From JBAXPW01 sp037132015 (GTDB taxonomy: Bacteria > Patescibacteriota > Microgenomatia > UBA1406 > GWC2-37-13), in contig JBAXPW010000016.1 of NCBI GenBank assembly GCA_037132015.1, positions 1-24,657 of the forward strand: a DNA stretch of 24,657 nt. The letters are read 5' to 3'. Made by a program: the position numbers and the translations under genes. Within the stretch, counting starts at the first letter, position 1; every line of letters begins with the position of its first letter. The notes below the pieces were generated by a model. That model saw only the letters and a list, made by a program, of their open reading frames with translations. It was not told where the DNA came from and ran no database searches. Below, piece after piece: positions 14,915 through 22,878 of this stretch.

Positions 14915-16369
14915 ATGTTTAAACAATTATTGGCTAAATTTATTTTTGGAAAAAAACTGGAAGAAGAGCGTGATTCAGCAAACCAACTAACCAAAGAGAT
15001 CTTGTTAAAAGCAAATGAAGATGCACTCCATATTCGCCAAAATGCAGAACGCGAATCTCAACGAATGCTTCATGAAACAGTTGAGATTGAGAAACGACTC
15101 GTTCGTAAAGAACAGGTTATTGATGAAAAAGAGATAAGCATAACTCGTGAACGTGGACGAGTTGATCAGGAACGTCAGAGCATAGAAAAAGTTAAAAAAG
15201 AGATAGAAGAGCGTCGTGAGCTCATGCTTCAGAAATTGGAAAAGATAGCTCAAATGACAAAAGATCAAGCAAGAACACTTCTTCTCCAAGGATGGGAAGA
15301 AAAGCTAAAAGGAGATATTGCAAAACAAATTAAATCATCAGAAGAGCTTATAAAAGCAACAGTAGATGAGAAAGCAAAAGAAATGTTGCTTGATAGTATG
15401 AGATATGGAGCAACTGATTATGTGGCAGAATATACTCTCTCAATTATTCAATTACCAAGTGAAGATTATAAAGGTCGTATTATTGGAAAAGATGGTCGTA
15501 ATGTTCGAGCGTTTGAACTTGCCACAGGTGTTGATGTAGATCTTGAAGAAGAAGGTGTAATTCGCTTGTCTTCATTTGATGCAGTAAGACGTGAAATAGC
15601 TCGAATATCTTTAGAAAAATTAATTAAAGATGGTCGTATTCAACCTCAGCGAATTGAGGAAGTTGTGAGTAAAACACGTGAAGAGATAGACAAAACAATT
15701 CATAAAGCAGGAGAAGAGTTGGCTCATAAAGTAGGAGTTTATAATATGCCACAAGATATTTTAAAGATGTTAGGTCGATTTAAATATAGATATTCATACG
15801 GACAAAATATGATATTACATACTCTCGAAGAAACGCGAGTTGGAATTGCTCTTGCCCACGAATTAAAACTTGACGTAAATGTTGTTAAACTTGGTTGTTT
15901 GCTTCACGATATTGGTAAAGTAATCAATGACAAAGAAGGAAATCATATTGATTTAGGAGTTGAACTATTGAAAAAATATCGATTCCCTCAAAAAGTGATA
16001 GATTGTGTCGCTTCACATCATGAAGATATTCCTTTTCCGTCCATGGAGGCTATTGTTGTCTACATCTCAGACGCTGTATCAGGTGGTAGACCGGGTGCAC
16101 GTCATGAAGATTTACAAGAATATATAAAGAGGATAAAAACAATAGAAGATATAGGTAGACAGAAAAAGGGAGTAAAAGAAGTATTTGCTTTACAAGCAGG
16201 TCGAGAATTGCGTGTGATTGTTCGTCCTGAGGACGTTTCAGATGAAGATATGACAGTGATGGCTCAAAAAATAAAAGAAGAGCTAGAGCAGAAATTTGAA
16301 GTTTTTCCGGGTCAGATAAAAGTAACAATTATCCGAGAAACTCGTACAGAGGCGACCACACGAATTTAA
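14915..16369 (+). CDS. rny: Ribonuclease Y (KH + HD phosphohydrolase)
   Basis: RNase Y is an endoribonuclease that starts mRNA decay. From the ATG at 14915 it has 484 residues; a TTG at 14852 would add 21. Order of domains: a long charged coiled coil (about 15-165), a KH domain with GRIIGKDGRN at 187-196, and an HD domain with His331-Asp332 (LLHDIGK) followed by ASHHEDIPFPS, ISDAVSGGRPGAR and the conserved ikR-x-x-x-i-E segment. The usual N-terminal membrane helix is missing. With the TTG start the extra residues give only about nine hydrophobic positions, too few for a membrane segment. The enzyme may therefore be cytosolic or recruited by a partner. I prefer the ATG because MFKQLLAKFIFGKKLEEE leads straight into the coiled coil and a weak AGGT lies ~10 nt upstream. 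Confidence 0.95.
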   Translation: MFKQLLAKFIFGKKLEEERDSANQLTKEILLKANEDALHIRQNAERESQRMLHETVEIEKRLVRKEQVIDEKEISITRERGRVDQERQSIEKVKKEIEERRELMLQKLEKIAQMTKDQARTLLLQGWEEKLKGDIAKQIKSSEELIKATVDEKAKEMLLDSMRYGATDYVAEYTLSIIQLPSEDYKGRIIGKDGRNVRAFELATGVDVDLEEEGVIRLSSFDAVRREIARISLEKLIKDGRIQPQRIEEVVSKTREEIDKTIHKAGEELAHKVGVYNMPQDILKMLGRFKYRYSYGQNMILHTLEETRVGIALAHELKLDVNVVKLGCLLHDIGKVINDKEGNHIDLGVELLKKYRFPQKVIDCVASHHEDIPFPSMEAIVVYISDAVSGGRPGARHEDLQEYIKRIKTIEDIGRQKKGVKEVFALQAGRELRVIVRPEDVSDEDMTVMAQKIKEELEQKFEVFPGQIKVTIIRETRTEATTRI

Positions 16370-16383
16370 CATAATTGTATTTT

Positions 16384-16422
16384 AAAAAGCATGTGGAATA
16401 AAAAATCCACATGCTTTTTTTT
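16384..16422 (+). terminator. Rho-independent terminator after rny
   Basis: AAAAAGCATGTGGA (16384-16397) pairs with TCCACATGCTTTTT (16406-16419) around an 8-nt A-rich loop, with a T-run. The symmetric A/T flanks could also allow function from the minus strand. Confidence 0.93.
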
Positions 16423-16594
16423 GTAAAAATATACTATATAAAATCAGTTGTATCCGCATAAAATAACTAAATTGTAATACTCACCATGTCAATATGTGTA
16501 TTCAATATATATAAATAGATCTTCAACTTTTTTTGCTTGTTGCAAGGCTCATAAGTTGATATAGATTGCTACAATAAGATAGTCTTAATATAGA
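16423..16594. other. Intergenic stretch between rny terminator and HU promoter
   Basis: This is part of a 340-nt gap (16370-16709) whose ends hold the rny terminator and the HU promoter and leader. In the middle I see no ORF, tRNA or terminator-like hairpin. A TACAAT at 16570-16575 is a possible extra -10 without a well-placed -35. Confidence 0.5.
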
Positions 16595-16623
16595 TTGACA
16601 AGACGCTCAAAAATGACTATCCT
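16595..16623 (+). promoter_or_regulatory. Promoter of the HU gene
   Basis: A perfect -35 TTGACA (16595-16600), a 17-nt spacer and TATCCT (16618-16623) predict a start near 16630 and an ~80-nt AT-rich leader to the ATG at 16710. Confidence 0.65.
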
Positions 16624-16682
16624 TTTTCGAGTTAAGAAAAAAATATTTTAAAATTTAAGAATAAAGAAATAATATTTTTATA

Positions 16683-16703
16683 CTCAAAATTGAGAGGAGG
16701 TGA
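16683..16703 (+). promoter_or_regulatory. Palindrome joined to the HU Shine-Dalgarno site
   Basis: CTCAAAATTGAG (16683-16694) has the same CTCAA/TTGAG arms as the palindrome before glnA. It is followed directly by AGGAGGTGA (16695-16703), a strong Shine-Dalgarno sequence that fixes the HU start 7 nt further on. A protein bound to the palindrome, or structure there, could affect ribosome access. Confidence 0.45.
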
Positions 16704-16709
16704 ATATAT

Positions 16710-16982
16710 ATGACAAAAGCAGATTTAGTCGCTCAAGTAGCAAAAAAAGCAGGATTAACTTCAAAAGCTTCAAAGGATGCCGTTGGTGCAGTGTTTGCAT
16801 CAGTTACTGACGCTCTTAAAAGAGGTGAAAAAGTAGTAGTTACAGGCTTTGGTACTTTTATGGTTCGTAAGCGCGCATCTCGAAAAGGACGCAATCCTCA
16901 AACAGGTGCTGAGATTCAAATTCCAGCAACAAAAACTCCGGGTTTTACAGCAGGAAAAAGTCTCAAAAGAATCATCAAATAA
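16710..16982 (+). CDS. hup: DNA-binding protein HU
   Basis: HU is a small nucleoid protein that dimerises and bends DNA. The 90-residue length is exact for the family. MTKADLVAQVAKKAGLTSK forms the first helices. The signature GFGTFMVRKRASRKGRNPQTG covers the core and the start of the DNA-binding arm, and the arm carries the usual proline tip (EIQIPATKTPGF). FTAGKSLKRIIK ends it with the C-terminal helix. Arm composition suits HU rather than IHF, and only one gene is present here, so a homodimer is likely. A strong promoter, strong Shine-Dalgarno site and strong terminator indicate an abundant monocistronic product. Confidence 0.97.
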   Translation: MTKADLVAQVAKKAGLTSKASKDAVGAVFASVTDALKRGEKVVVTGFGTFMVRKRASRKGRNPQTGAEIQIPATKTPGFTAGKSLKRIIK

Positions 16983-16996
16983 TAGTTTCTTATATT

Positions 16997-17039
16997 ACCC
17001 TGTCCTTTCAAATACGCGTTTGTAGGACAGGGTTTTTTT
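16997..17039 (+). terminator. Rho-independent terminator after HU
   Basis: ACCCTGTCCT (16997-17006) pairs with AGGACAGGGT (17024-17033). The loop contains a further CAAA/TTTG pairing, and T7 follows. Confidence 0.93.
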
Positions 17040-17061
17040 AATGTGAAAAATCAAAATTGGT

Positions 17062-17090
17062 TTGTATATAACCTACAATTATGATATAAT
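17062..17090 (+). promoter_or_regulatory. Extended -10 promoter with leaderless geometry
   Basis: TTGTAT (17062-17067), a 17-nt spacer and TATAAT (17085-17090) with an upstream TGA (extended -10). The ATG at 17096 begins 5 nt after the -10, so the start of transcription should fall on or just after it. A second ATG at 17091 is out of frame with the gene. Confidence 0.65.
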
Positions 17091-17095
17091 ATGAC

Positions 17096-17638
17096 ATGAG
17101 TTTAGGAAGAATTGTCTTTATTTTTCTCAGTTTGTTCGTTTTGGTTACCTCGGTTCATCTCTATGTTGCAAATGCCCAGCAATTAACTCTCATGAACCAA
17201 GAAGATTTATATGATCTTCCATATCCTGGAATTTTACCAGACCATCCTCTTTATTTTATTAAAGACCTCCGAGATAAAACAACGCTATTTTTTACAAGAG
17301 ATATTATTAAAGGGGCCGAACTCAATCTTTTAAACTCTGATAAGAAAATTGCTATGGCTGAAGCGCTTTCAATTAAAGGAAAAGATAAGTTGATGGTTGA
17401 TACTGCCATTGAGGCAGAAACAGCTTTTCTTGCTATTCCTGCAGTGCTAAAAGAGGCAAAGGAACAAGGATCGAGTCCCTCCTCTGAATTTATTTTACGT
17501 CTTAAATCAAGTAATACAAAGCATCGTGAAGTTCTTGAATCTTTAGTCAAACGACTTCCTCAGGTCCAACAAAAAACCCTAAATGATGCTCTTCAAAAAA
17601 ATGTCCAAGGAATGAAAGAAATAGACAATATTAAATGA
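17096..17638 (+). CDS. Secreted DUF5667-like protein
   Basis: This 180-residue protein has a signal peptide: residues 1-27 are hydrophobic (IVFIFLSLFVLVTSVHLYV) and end in ANA before QQ, a signal-peptidase I-type site. The mature part opens with LYDLPYPGILPDHPLYFIKD, the hallmark of DUF5667 ('P-Y-P-G-I-L-P-D-x-P-L-Y-x-x-K'). An all-helical region of repeated Ala/Glu/Lys heptads follows, as in that family. The function of DUF5667 is not known to me. Secretion and helical structure suggest an extracytoplasmic scaffold or binding role. The gene sits between HU and S1 with its own likely promoter, and I see no terminator before the S1 promoter. Confidence 0.8.
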   Translation: MSLGRIVFIFLSLFVLVTSVHLYVANAQQLTLMNQEDLYDLPYPGILPDHPLYFIKDLRDKTTLFFTRDIIKGAELNLLNSDKKIAMAEALSIKGKDKLMVDTAIEAETAFLAIPAVLKEAKEQGSSPSSEFILRLKSSNTKHREVLESLVKRLPQVQQKTLNDALQKNVQGMKEIDNIK

Positions 17639-17642
17639 AAGG

Positions 17643-17671
17643 TTGTCTTTTAAGCTACTCTTTGGTAAAAT
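17643..17671 (+). promoter_or_regulatory. Promoter of the S1 gene
   Basis: TTGTCT (17643-17648), a 17-nt spacer and TAAAAT (17666-17671) preceded by TGG (extended -10). The expected start is near 17678, giving a ~40-nt leader that contains the hairpin and Shine-Dalgarno site listed next. Confidence 0.6.
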
Positions 17672-17683
17672 AGTAACCTAACA

Positions 17684-17708
17684 ACCACGTTTAGCGTGGT
17701 AAAGGAGG
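17684..17708 (+). promoter_or_regulatory. Hairpin abutting the S1 Shine-Dalgarno site
   Basis: ACCACG (17684-17689) and CGTGGT (17695-17700) form a 6-bp stem with loop TTTAG, directly followed by AAAGGAGG (17701-17708), 9 nt before the ATG. With no T-run it is not a terminator. A hairpin at this place can present or occlude the ribosome site and is a candidate target for autogenous control by S1. Confidence 0.5.
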
Positions 17709-17717
17709 AACAATCAA

Positions 17718-18875
17718 ATGACAAAAAAAATAACTACAAAATCTGAATCATCAGAAAAAATAACCAAACCGAGAGCAAGTGCGAAGTCTAAAGTTAAGAC
17801 AGAAAATTCCGCGGAACTAACATCAGGGCAAAACTTGATGGAGATGTTGTTACAATCAGGATCACCAACATCAATCCGTAAAGGGACCGAGATGGATGGT
17901 GTAATTGTTACACTTGCAAAAAAAGGAGTTCTTTTTGATATTGGTGCGAAGGCACATGCAGTATTGGGAGATAAAGAAATTAAGGAAATTTCTACATATT
18001 TACCATATTTGAAGATTGGTGATACAGTACGTGTCCGTATTATCTCAGAAGAATCTAGAGATGGATTTCCTGTTGTTTCTATGTCTAACTTTTTTGAAAA
18101 AGGTAAATGGGACATTATAAAGGAAAAGAAGGAAAAAGAAGAAGAGATAGATGTTATATGTGGAGAATATGGTAAGGGTGGCGTGTTTATCGATTTTATG
18201 GGCATTCGAGGAGTTATCCCCAAAATCCAATTAACAGCAGATTTTATGGATCATCCAGAAAAACTTGAAGCTCAACGTATAAAAGTGAAGGTGCTCGAAG
18301 TTGATCAAGCAAAAAATCGTCTTGTCGTGTCTCAAAAAGCATCTGCATTAAAGATCTCACACAAAGAATTAAAAGAACGATTTGATGAGATAAAGTTAAA
18401 TGGAGAATATGATGCAAAGGTGCTTGGAGTATCAGAGTTTGGTATTTTTTGTGAGGTGAGTAGTGTTGAAGGATTGATTCACATCTCAGAAATTTCATGG
18501 GAAAAAGTATCTGATGCTTCTACCTATGTACAACCTGGTGAAACTATTAAAGTTCTTGTTGTTGAAAAGAACGAAACAGATCTTAAACTCAATTTATCTC
18601 TTAAACGATTGCAACACGATCCATGGAATAGTATCGAAGAAAAATATCCAAAGGATAAAGAAATTGATGGAGAGGTCATTCGTAAAGAACGATATGGATA
18701 TTTTGTAAGGTTAGAGCCGGGTGTAGAAGGATTAATCCATGTAAGTAAACTTTCAGGTGAAGAGAGTATTAAAATTGGAGAACATATCAAAACATTTGTT
18801 GAGCGTATTAATAAAAAGGAACGCCGAATGAGTTTGATTCTTCCACAAAAGGAAAAACCAATTCTTTATAGATAA
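17718..18875 (+). CDS. rpsA: 30S ribosomal protein S1 (four S1 repeats)
   Basis: S1 binds mRNA on the 30S subunit. This 385-residue protein has a basic, Ser/Lys-rich N-terminus (1-50) and four OB-fold S1 repeats at about 55-122, 140-207, 227-297 and 314-376. Repeats 3 and 4 show the clearest signature (FGIFCEVSSVEGLIHISEIS and YGYFVRLEPGVEGLIHVSKL). Repeats 1 and 2 are more diverged (KKGVLFDIGAKAHAVL and KGGVFIDFMGIRGVIPK), as in the ribosome-binding repeats of other S1 proteins. E. coli S1 has six repeats, while many other bacteria have four. The strong Shine-Dalgarno site confirms the ATG. A long antisense frame on the other strand is a shadow. Confidence 0.95.
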   Translation: MTKKITTKSESSEKITKPRASAKSKVKTENSAELTSGQNLMEMLLQSGSPTSIRKGTEMDGVIVTLAKKGVLFDIGAKAHAVLGDKEIKEISTYLPYLKIGDTVRVRIISEESRDGFPVVSMSNFFEKGKWDIIKEKKEKEEEIDVICGEYGKGGVFIDFMGIRGVIPKIQLTADFMDHPEKLEAQRIKVKVLEVDQAKNRLVVSQKASALKISHKELKERFDEIKLNGEYDAKVLGVSEFGIFCEVSSVEGLIHISEISWEKVSDASTYVQPGETIKVLVVEKNETDLKLNLSLKRLQHDPWNSIEEKYPKDKEIDGEVIRKERYGYFVRLEPGVEGLIHVSKLSGEESIKIGEHIKTFVERINKKERRMSLILPQKEKPILYR

Positions 18876-18887
18876 TTAGTTATTTAT

Positions 18888-18935
18888 ACCAGAGTCTGAA
18901 TAGCTCAAAACGTTATTCATGGCTCTGGTTTTTTT
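18888..18935 (+). terminator. Rho-independent terminator after rpsA
   Basis: ACCAGAG (18888-18894) pairs with CTCTGGT (18923-18929). An inner TGAATA/TATTCA pairing extends the stem, and T7 follows. Confidence 0.9.
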
Positions 18936-18990
18936 AGATTAGAACAACTCTTAGATTACTTCCACAAATCTATACTCTCTTCCTTTGTGC

Positions 18991-19027
18991 CACTATACGA
19001 GACATTTACATAGAGAATCGTATAGTG
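18991..19027. repeat. Isolated 10-bp inverted repeat without T-tail
   Basis: CACTATACGA (18991-19000) and TCGTATAGTG (19018-19027) are perfect inverted copies separated by 17 nt. Neither side has a T-run, so it is not a normal terminator. It is the only structure I see in the gap 18936-19211 apart from the promoter-like repeats at 19187. It could be a protein-binding site or an RNA hairpin. Confidence 0.6.
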
Positions 19028-19186
19028 CCATAATTATAAATTACTATGTTAGAGATCAAATCTACAAATACAATCTACCAATATTATTTTATGTTTTTAA
19101 GTATTTTTTTAGTATTTATATATTCTATTTTTGTCATGTATTGGGTGTAAAATAGTAATCAATTATAAAATCTTCATAATTTCAGT

Positions 19187-19203
19187 TATACTAAAAGTAT
19201 ACT
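19187..19203 (+). promoter_or_regulatory. Tandem -10-like elements before the PrgI-domain gene
   Basis: TATACT occurs twice, at 19187-19192 and 19198-19203. The second ends 8 nt before the ATG at 19212, giving a leader of about 2 nt. The first would give ~13 nt. No Shine-Dalgarno site is present. Confidence 0.45.
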
Positions 19204-19211
19204 CATAAATT

Positions 19212-20348
19212 ATGGAACAACATCCAATACCACGCCAGATAACTTCCTTTGAATTTAAATTGATAGGATTCATGACCCTGAAGCAATTCCTCTATTTGTT
19301 AGCTTTTATTCCAGCTGGTTTAGTAGTTATAAAGATTTTCCCCATACCTCTTATCAATATACTTCTTGGCGTGTTGGTTATTGGATTTGGAGCCGCATTA
19401 GCCTTTCTTCCAATAAACGAGCGACCATTGGATGTTTACGTAAGAAATTTATATAAACGTTTAATGTCTCCAACACAATATTTTTATCTTAAAAATAATC
19501 AACCGCTTTATTTTTTACAAGATTTATTTTTTTTGGGAGATCCTCATCGCATGTTAGTTCACATAGAATCACAGGAAAAATTAGCAAACTATCTTAATAG
19601 TACGAGAGGAAAAAAACCAGTATCTACCACAACAAATCAACAAAAAATTCAGACAATTTTAAATACCAACCAGAAAGGTGCCGTGGGTGTTCAGGTAAAG
19701 CCGCGTGTTGTTGCTCAGGGAGTGAGACAACCGGTTCCAGTAAGACCTATTTCTTCGATGAGACCATTACAACGTCCTCAATCAACTCAAGGGCCCGTTG
19801 TACAGTTGCCTCCTCGTCCACCTCTGCAAAAACCAGTACAACCAGTGGTTCAACAACCATCTCAACAATCAGTTCAATCTATTTCCTCACCTCCACCAAT
19901 ATCTACGCGACCTCAATTTATTCAGGAAGTTGTATCAAAGGTTGAACCAGTTCAACAACGAGTGCCACCCTCTATTCATCCTTCTGATACGCCAGTTTTT
20001 CAAAATAGCGTTCCAACATCTACTCAACAAGTAAATCAATTACCTCAAGCTGTAGGCAGTGCTCCTTCTGATATGAAACATCCATTTTTGACGGGAATAA
20101 TAAAAAACAATCGAAAAATTCCTTTGCCGGGAGTTCTTGTATATATAAAAAATAATTTAAATCAACCAATAAGACTTTTAAAAACAAATCCATATGGAAT
20201 TTTCGCAACATATCACCCTCTTTCTCCCGGAGAATATGCTTTTGAAGTAAAAGATCCAAAAGGTGGTTATTTTTTTGATACAATCAAAGTACAGGTAGCA
20301 GAAGTAAATTCAATGCCAATTGAATTGTGCTCCAAAGAATTGTTATAG
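19212..20348 (+). CDS. PrgI-domain membrane protein with Pro/Gln-rich linker and Ig-like C-terminus
   Basis: The 378-residue protein has three parts. Residues 1-100 form a PrgI-type domain: MEQHPIPRQITSFEFKLIG, two membrane segments (about 20-40 and 45-66), then the conserved NERPLDVYVRNLYK and SPTQYFY. Residues ~130-290 are low-complexity, rich in Pro, Gln, Val and Ser, and probably unstructured. Residues ~292-378 (TGIIKNNRKIPLPGVLVYIK, then TNPYGIFATYHPLSPGEYAFEV) look like a carboxypeptidase-regulatory/Cna-B-type beta-sandwich. PrgI proteins accompany VirB4-like ATPases in type IV secretion systems of Gram-positive type and probably act as a VirB3-like membrane partner. The adjacent TraC-like and VirB4 genes support this. 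An Ig-like module on a PrgI protein is unusual in my experience and may reach or bind an envelope component. Confidence 0.85.
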   Translation: MEQHPIPRQITSFEFKLIGFMTLKQFLYLLAFIPAGLVVIKIFPIPLINILLGVLVIGFGAALAFLPINERPLDVYVRNLYKRLMSPTQYFYLKNNQPLYFLQDLFFLGDPHRMLVHIESQEKLANYLNSTRGKKPVSTTTNQQKIQTILNTNQKGAVGVQVKPRVVAQGVRQPVPVRPISSMRPLQRPQSTQGPVVQLPPRPPLQKPVQPVVQQPSQQSVQSISSPPPISTRPQFIQEVVSKVEPVQQRVPPSIHPSDTPVFQNSVPTSTQQVNQLPQAVGSAPSDMKHPFLTGIIKNNRKIPLPGVLVYIKNNLNQPIRLLKTNPYGIFATYHPLSPGEYAFEVKDPKGGYFFDTIKVQVAEVNSMPIELCSKELL

Positions 20349-20393
20349 AAGGTGTGGAATGATGAAGATATTTTAAGTTTCTAAATTATATTT

Positions 20394-21050
20394 GTGCCAA
20401 TACAAAAACCAACATCACCAGTAAAAGCATCAACACAGAGTTTTGTTGAGGTAGAAGAAGTCAAAGACGACGTTTTACTACTTGCAGATTATTCTGCAGT
20501 GATTGTAATAGAAGTGGGAGCTGTAAATTTCTGGCTTCTTTCACAAGAAGAACAATCATCGATGATTTATTCCTATGGTAGTATTTTAAACTCTTTATCT
20601 TTTCCTGTACAGATACTTATTCTCTCTAAGCGAATGGATATTTCTTCGTATATTGAGTATATTACAAACAAGATAAATACTACAAAGGTTGATCTAATAA
20701 AAACAAGACTTCAAAGTTATCAAGAGTTTATAAAAACAGTTGTAAAGAAAAATACGGTGCTTGAAAAACGATTCTTTTTTACAGTTCCTTTTACTCCTTT
20801 GGAATTAGGAGTGCAAGGTGTGGCAGCGCAATCAATGAAAAAAGAATATATTATAAGTAGAGCAAAAACATCATTATATCCAAAACGAGATCATTTATTG
20901 AGGTTATTGGCAAAAGTTGGATTAAGGGCTACAGTGTTACAAAAACAAGAGTTAGTTGATTTGTTCTATAATCTGTATAATCCTTCATCCACTGGTCGAC
21001 AATTAGCACCAATAGAGAGTTATACTGATGTTGTATTAACGAGTGGGTAA
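20394..21050 (+). CDS. TraC-like protein (N-terminal VirB4 accessory domain)
   Basis: This 218-residue protein starts at a GTG 45 nt after the PrgI-domain gene. No upstream in-frame ATG is available and no Shine-Dalgarno site is visible. Residues ~17-105 (FVEVEEVKDDVLLLADYSA, IEVGAVNFWLLSQEEQ, LNSLSFPVQILILSKRMDIS) match the TraC-like domain that in other systems forms the N-terminal part of VirB4/TraC ATPases. The rest is helical and basic (SLYPKRDHLLRLLAKVGLR). Here it is a separate gene in front of the ATPase, so it probably forms a complex with it at the inner face of the membrane. Confidence 0.85.
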   Translation: MPIQKPTSPVKASTQSFVEVEEVKDDVLLLADYSAVIVIEVGAVNFWLLSQEEQSSMIYSYGSILNSLSFPVQILILSKRMDISSYIEYITNKINTTKVDLIKTRLQSYQEFIKTVVKKNTVLEKRFFFTVPFTPLELGVQGVAAQSMKKEYIISRAKTSLYPKRDHLLRLLAKVGLRATVLQKQELVDLFYNLYNPSSTGRQLAPIESYTDVVLTSG

Positions 21051-21085
21051 TAAAAATACATTAATAAATTTAATATTTAATTATT

Positions 21086-22834
21086 GTGCTAAGTCTTTTT
21101 GGCGGAAGTAAATCAGGATCGAAGATGCCACCACAAGCTCAAAGTGTTGCGAATTTTGTAGCTAAGGGCTCGGTAAGTATAAAAGATATTATTGCGCCAT
21201 CTTTTGTAGAGGTTGATTTTAACAATCTCAAAATTGATGATAAGTTTTATCGAACATTGTATGTGGTTGGATATCCTCGATATGTTGCTTCTAACTGGCT
21301 CTATTCATTGATAACATTTGACCATCCTTTGTATGTATCAATGTTTATTTATCCAACAGAATCTAAGGCTGTACTTGATCAATTAAAGAGAAAAATTGCT
21401 GAGATGGAAGCCACAATGGAAAATGAGATGAAAGCAGGAAAGGTTGTTGATCCTTCAGTGCAAATTGCTCTTGATGATGCGCTGTCTTTGCAGGCAGAAC
21501 TTGCAAAGGGTGCTGAGCGTTTTTTTCAGTTTGGTTTATATATTACAGTTCCAGCAGATACTCTTGATGAATTGAATCAAATCACAAAACAAATTGATTC
21601 AACACTTGCATCGTTACTCATCATATCAAAACAAGCAACACTTGAAATGGAAGAGGGATTTAAATCTACATTACCAATGTTTTCAGATAAATTACAGGTG
21701 TGGCGCAACATGGATACCACTTCTTTAGCTATGACTTTTCCCTTTTCTACAGCTTCTTTAACGAGAAATGAAGGAATTTTATATGGTATTAATCAACATG
21801 ATGGAAGTTTAATTATTTTTGATCGATTTACGTTGGAAAATGCAAACTCAATAATTCTTGGAAAATCAGGAGGTGGAAAAAGTTTTCTTGTGAAGCTTGA
21901 AACATTGCGATTATTAATGATGGATGTTGATGTCATTATTCTCGATCCTGAAAATGAGTATAAAAAACTAAGTTCAAATGTCGGTGGTGAATATGTAGAA
22001 TTTTCTGGTAATTCAACATATAAATTAAATCCTTTTGATATCACAACATATGCTCCTGAACCGGATGAGTTATCAAATAAAATATTAAATTTACACACCT
22101 TAATGAAAGTAATGATGGGAGAACTTTCTCCTGCTCAAGATGCGCTTCTTGATCGTGCCCTAGTATTAACTTATCATGAACGGGGAATCACTCAGGACAT
22201 TGAGACCTTTAAAAATACCCCTCCATTACTTGAAGATTTGTACAAAGTATTTCTTGGTATGGAATCTGTTGAAGCTCGTGAGATGTCAGATAGATTAGAA
22301 AAATTTGTGCGAGGATCTGCAGCTGGAATTTTTAATAGTCAATCAAATTTTGATATTAAAAATCCATTTACTGTGTTTGGTATTCGAGATCTTGAAGAAA
22401 ATTTGAGACCGGTTGCTATGTATATTGTACTTAATTATATATGGAATAGAGTGCGAAGAGATAAGAAAAAGCGTGTGTTGATTGTTGATGAGGCGTGGTA
22501 TTTGATAAAAAATAAAGATTCTGCAGCATTTTTACATAATTTTGCAAAACGTGCACGAAAGTACATGCTTGGAATGACAACAATCACTCAGGATGTGGAA
22601 GATTTTCTTGGTACGGAAGAAGGAAAGGCCATCGTTACTAACTCGAGTTTGCAAATTATCTTAAAACAATCAACCGCAGCTGTAGAACGCATCACCAATA
22701 CTTTTTATCTTACAGGAGGAGAAAAACACTTTTTACTTTCTGCAGGAATTGGTGAAGGACTATTTTTTGCCGGTCAATCTCATGTCGGATTTAAGGTAAT
22801 TGCATCTGATGAAGAGCGCACATTGATTGAATAA
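21086..22834 (+). CDS. VirB4/TraC-type ATPase
   Basis: VirB4 ATPases power assembly of, or transfer through, type IV secretion systems. The 582-residue protein starts at a GTG 35 nt after the TraC-like gene. The N-terminal half (about 25-240) is the VirB4 substrate/partner domain (for example FYRTLYVVGYPRYVASNWL and the helix-rich AELAKGAERFFQFGLYITV). The motor domain has Walker A GKSGGGKS at 259-266, VDVIILDPENEY, and Walker B VLIVDEAW with Asp468-Glu469. TTITQDVEDFL and the Gln-rich LQIILKQS strand follow, as in FtsK/HerA-type ATPases. All catalytic residues look intact. No VirB6, VirB8, coupling protein or relaxase is in this window, so the machine may be for protein export or pilus-like structures rather than conjugation. 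Confidence 0.95.
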   Translation: MLSLFGGSKSGSKMPPQAQSVANFVAKGSVSIKDIIAPSFVEVDFNNLKIDDKFYRTLYVVGYPRYVASNWLYSLITFDHPLYVSMFIYPTESKAVLDQLKRKIAEMEATMENEMKAGKVVDPSVQIALDDALSLQAELAKGAERFFQFGLYITVPADTLDELNQITKQIDSTLASLLIISKQATLEMEEGFKSTLPMFSDKLQVWRNMDTTSLAMTFPFSTASLTRNEGILYGINQHDGSLIIFDRFTLENANSIILGKSGGGKSFLVKLETLRLLMMDVDVIILDPENEYKKLSSNVGGEYVEFSGNSTYKLNPFDITTYAPEPDELSNKILNLHTLMKVMMGELSPAQDALLDRALVLTYHERGITQDIETFKNTPPLLEDLYKVFLGMESVEAREMSDRLEKFVRGSAAGIFNSQSNFDIKNPFTVFGIRDLEENLRPVAMYIVLNYIWNRVRRDKKKRVLIVDEAWYLIKNKDSAAFLHNFAKRARKYMLGMTTITQDVEDFLGTEEGKAIVTNSSLQIILKQSTAAVERITNTFYLTGGEKHFLLSAGIGEGLFFAGQSHVGFKVIASDEERTLIE

Positions 22835-22878
22835 ATACATGATATACTAGGACAGTATCTACTATTTTGTAATACTAC

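Noticed and set aside
17714..18223. 169-codon open frame on the minus strand
   Set aside because: It lies wholly opposite the start of rpsA, has a low-complexity Ser/Ile/Pro translation and no start signals. The S1 frame with four repeats explains the region.
19798..20034. 78-codon plus-strand frame inside the PrgI-domain gene
   Set aside because: It is the frame-shifted reading of the Pro/Gln-rich linker, giving Asn/Leu/Gln low complexity. The PrgI protein is continuous through it and has a folded C-terminus.
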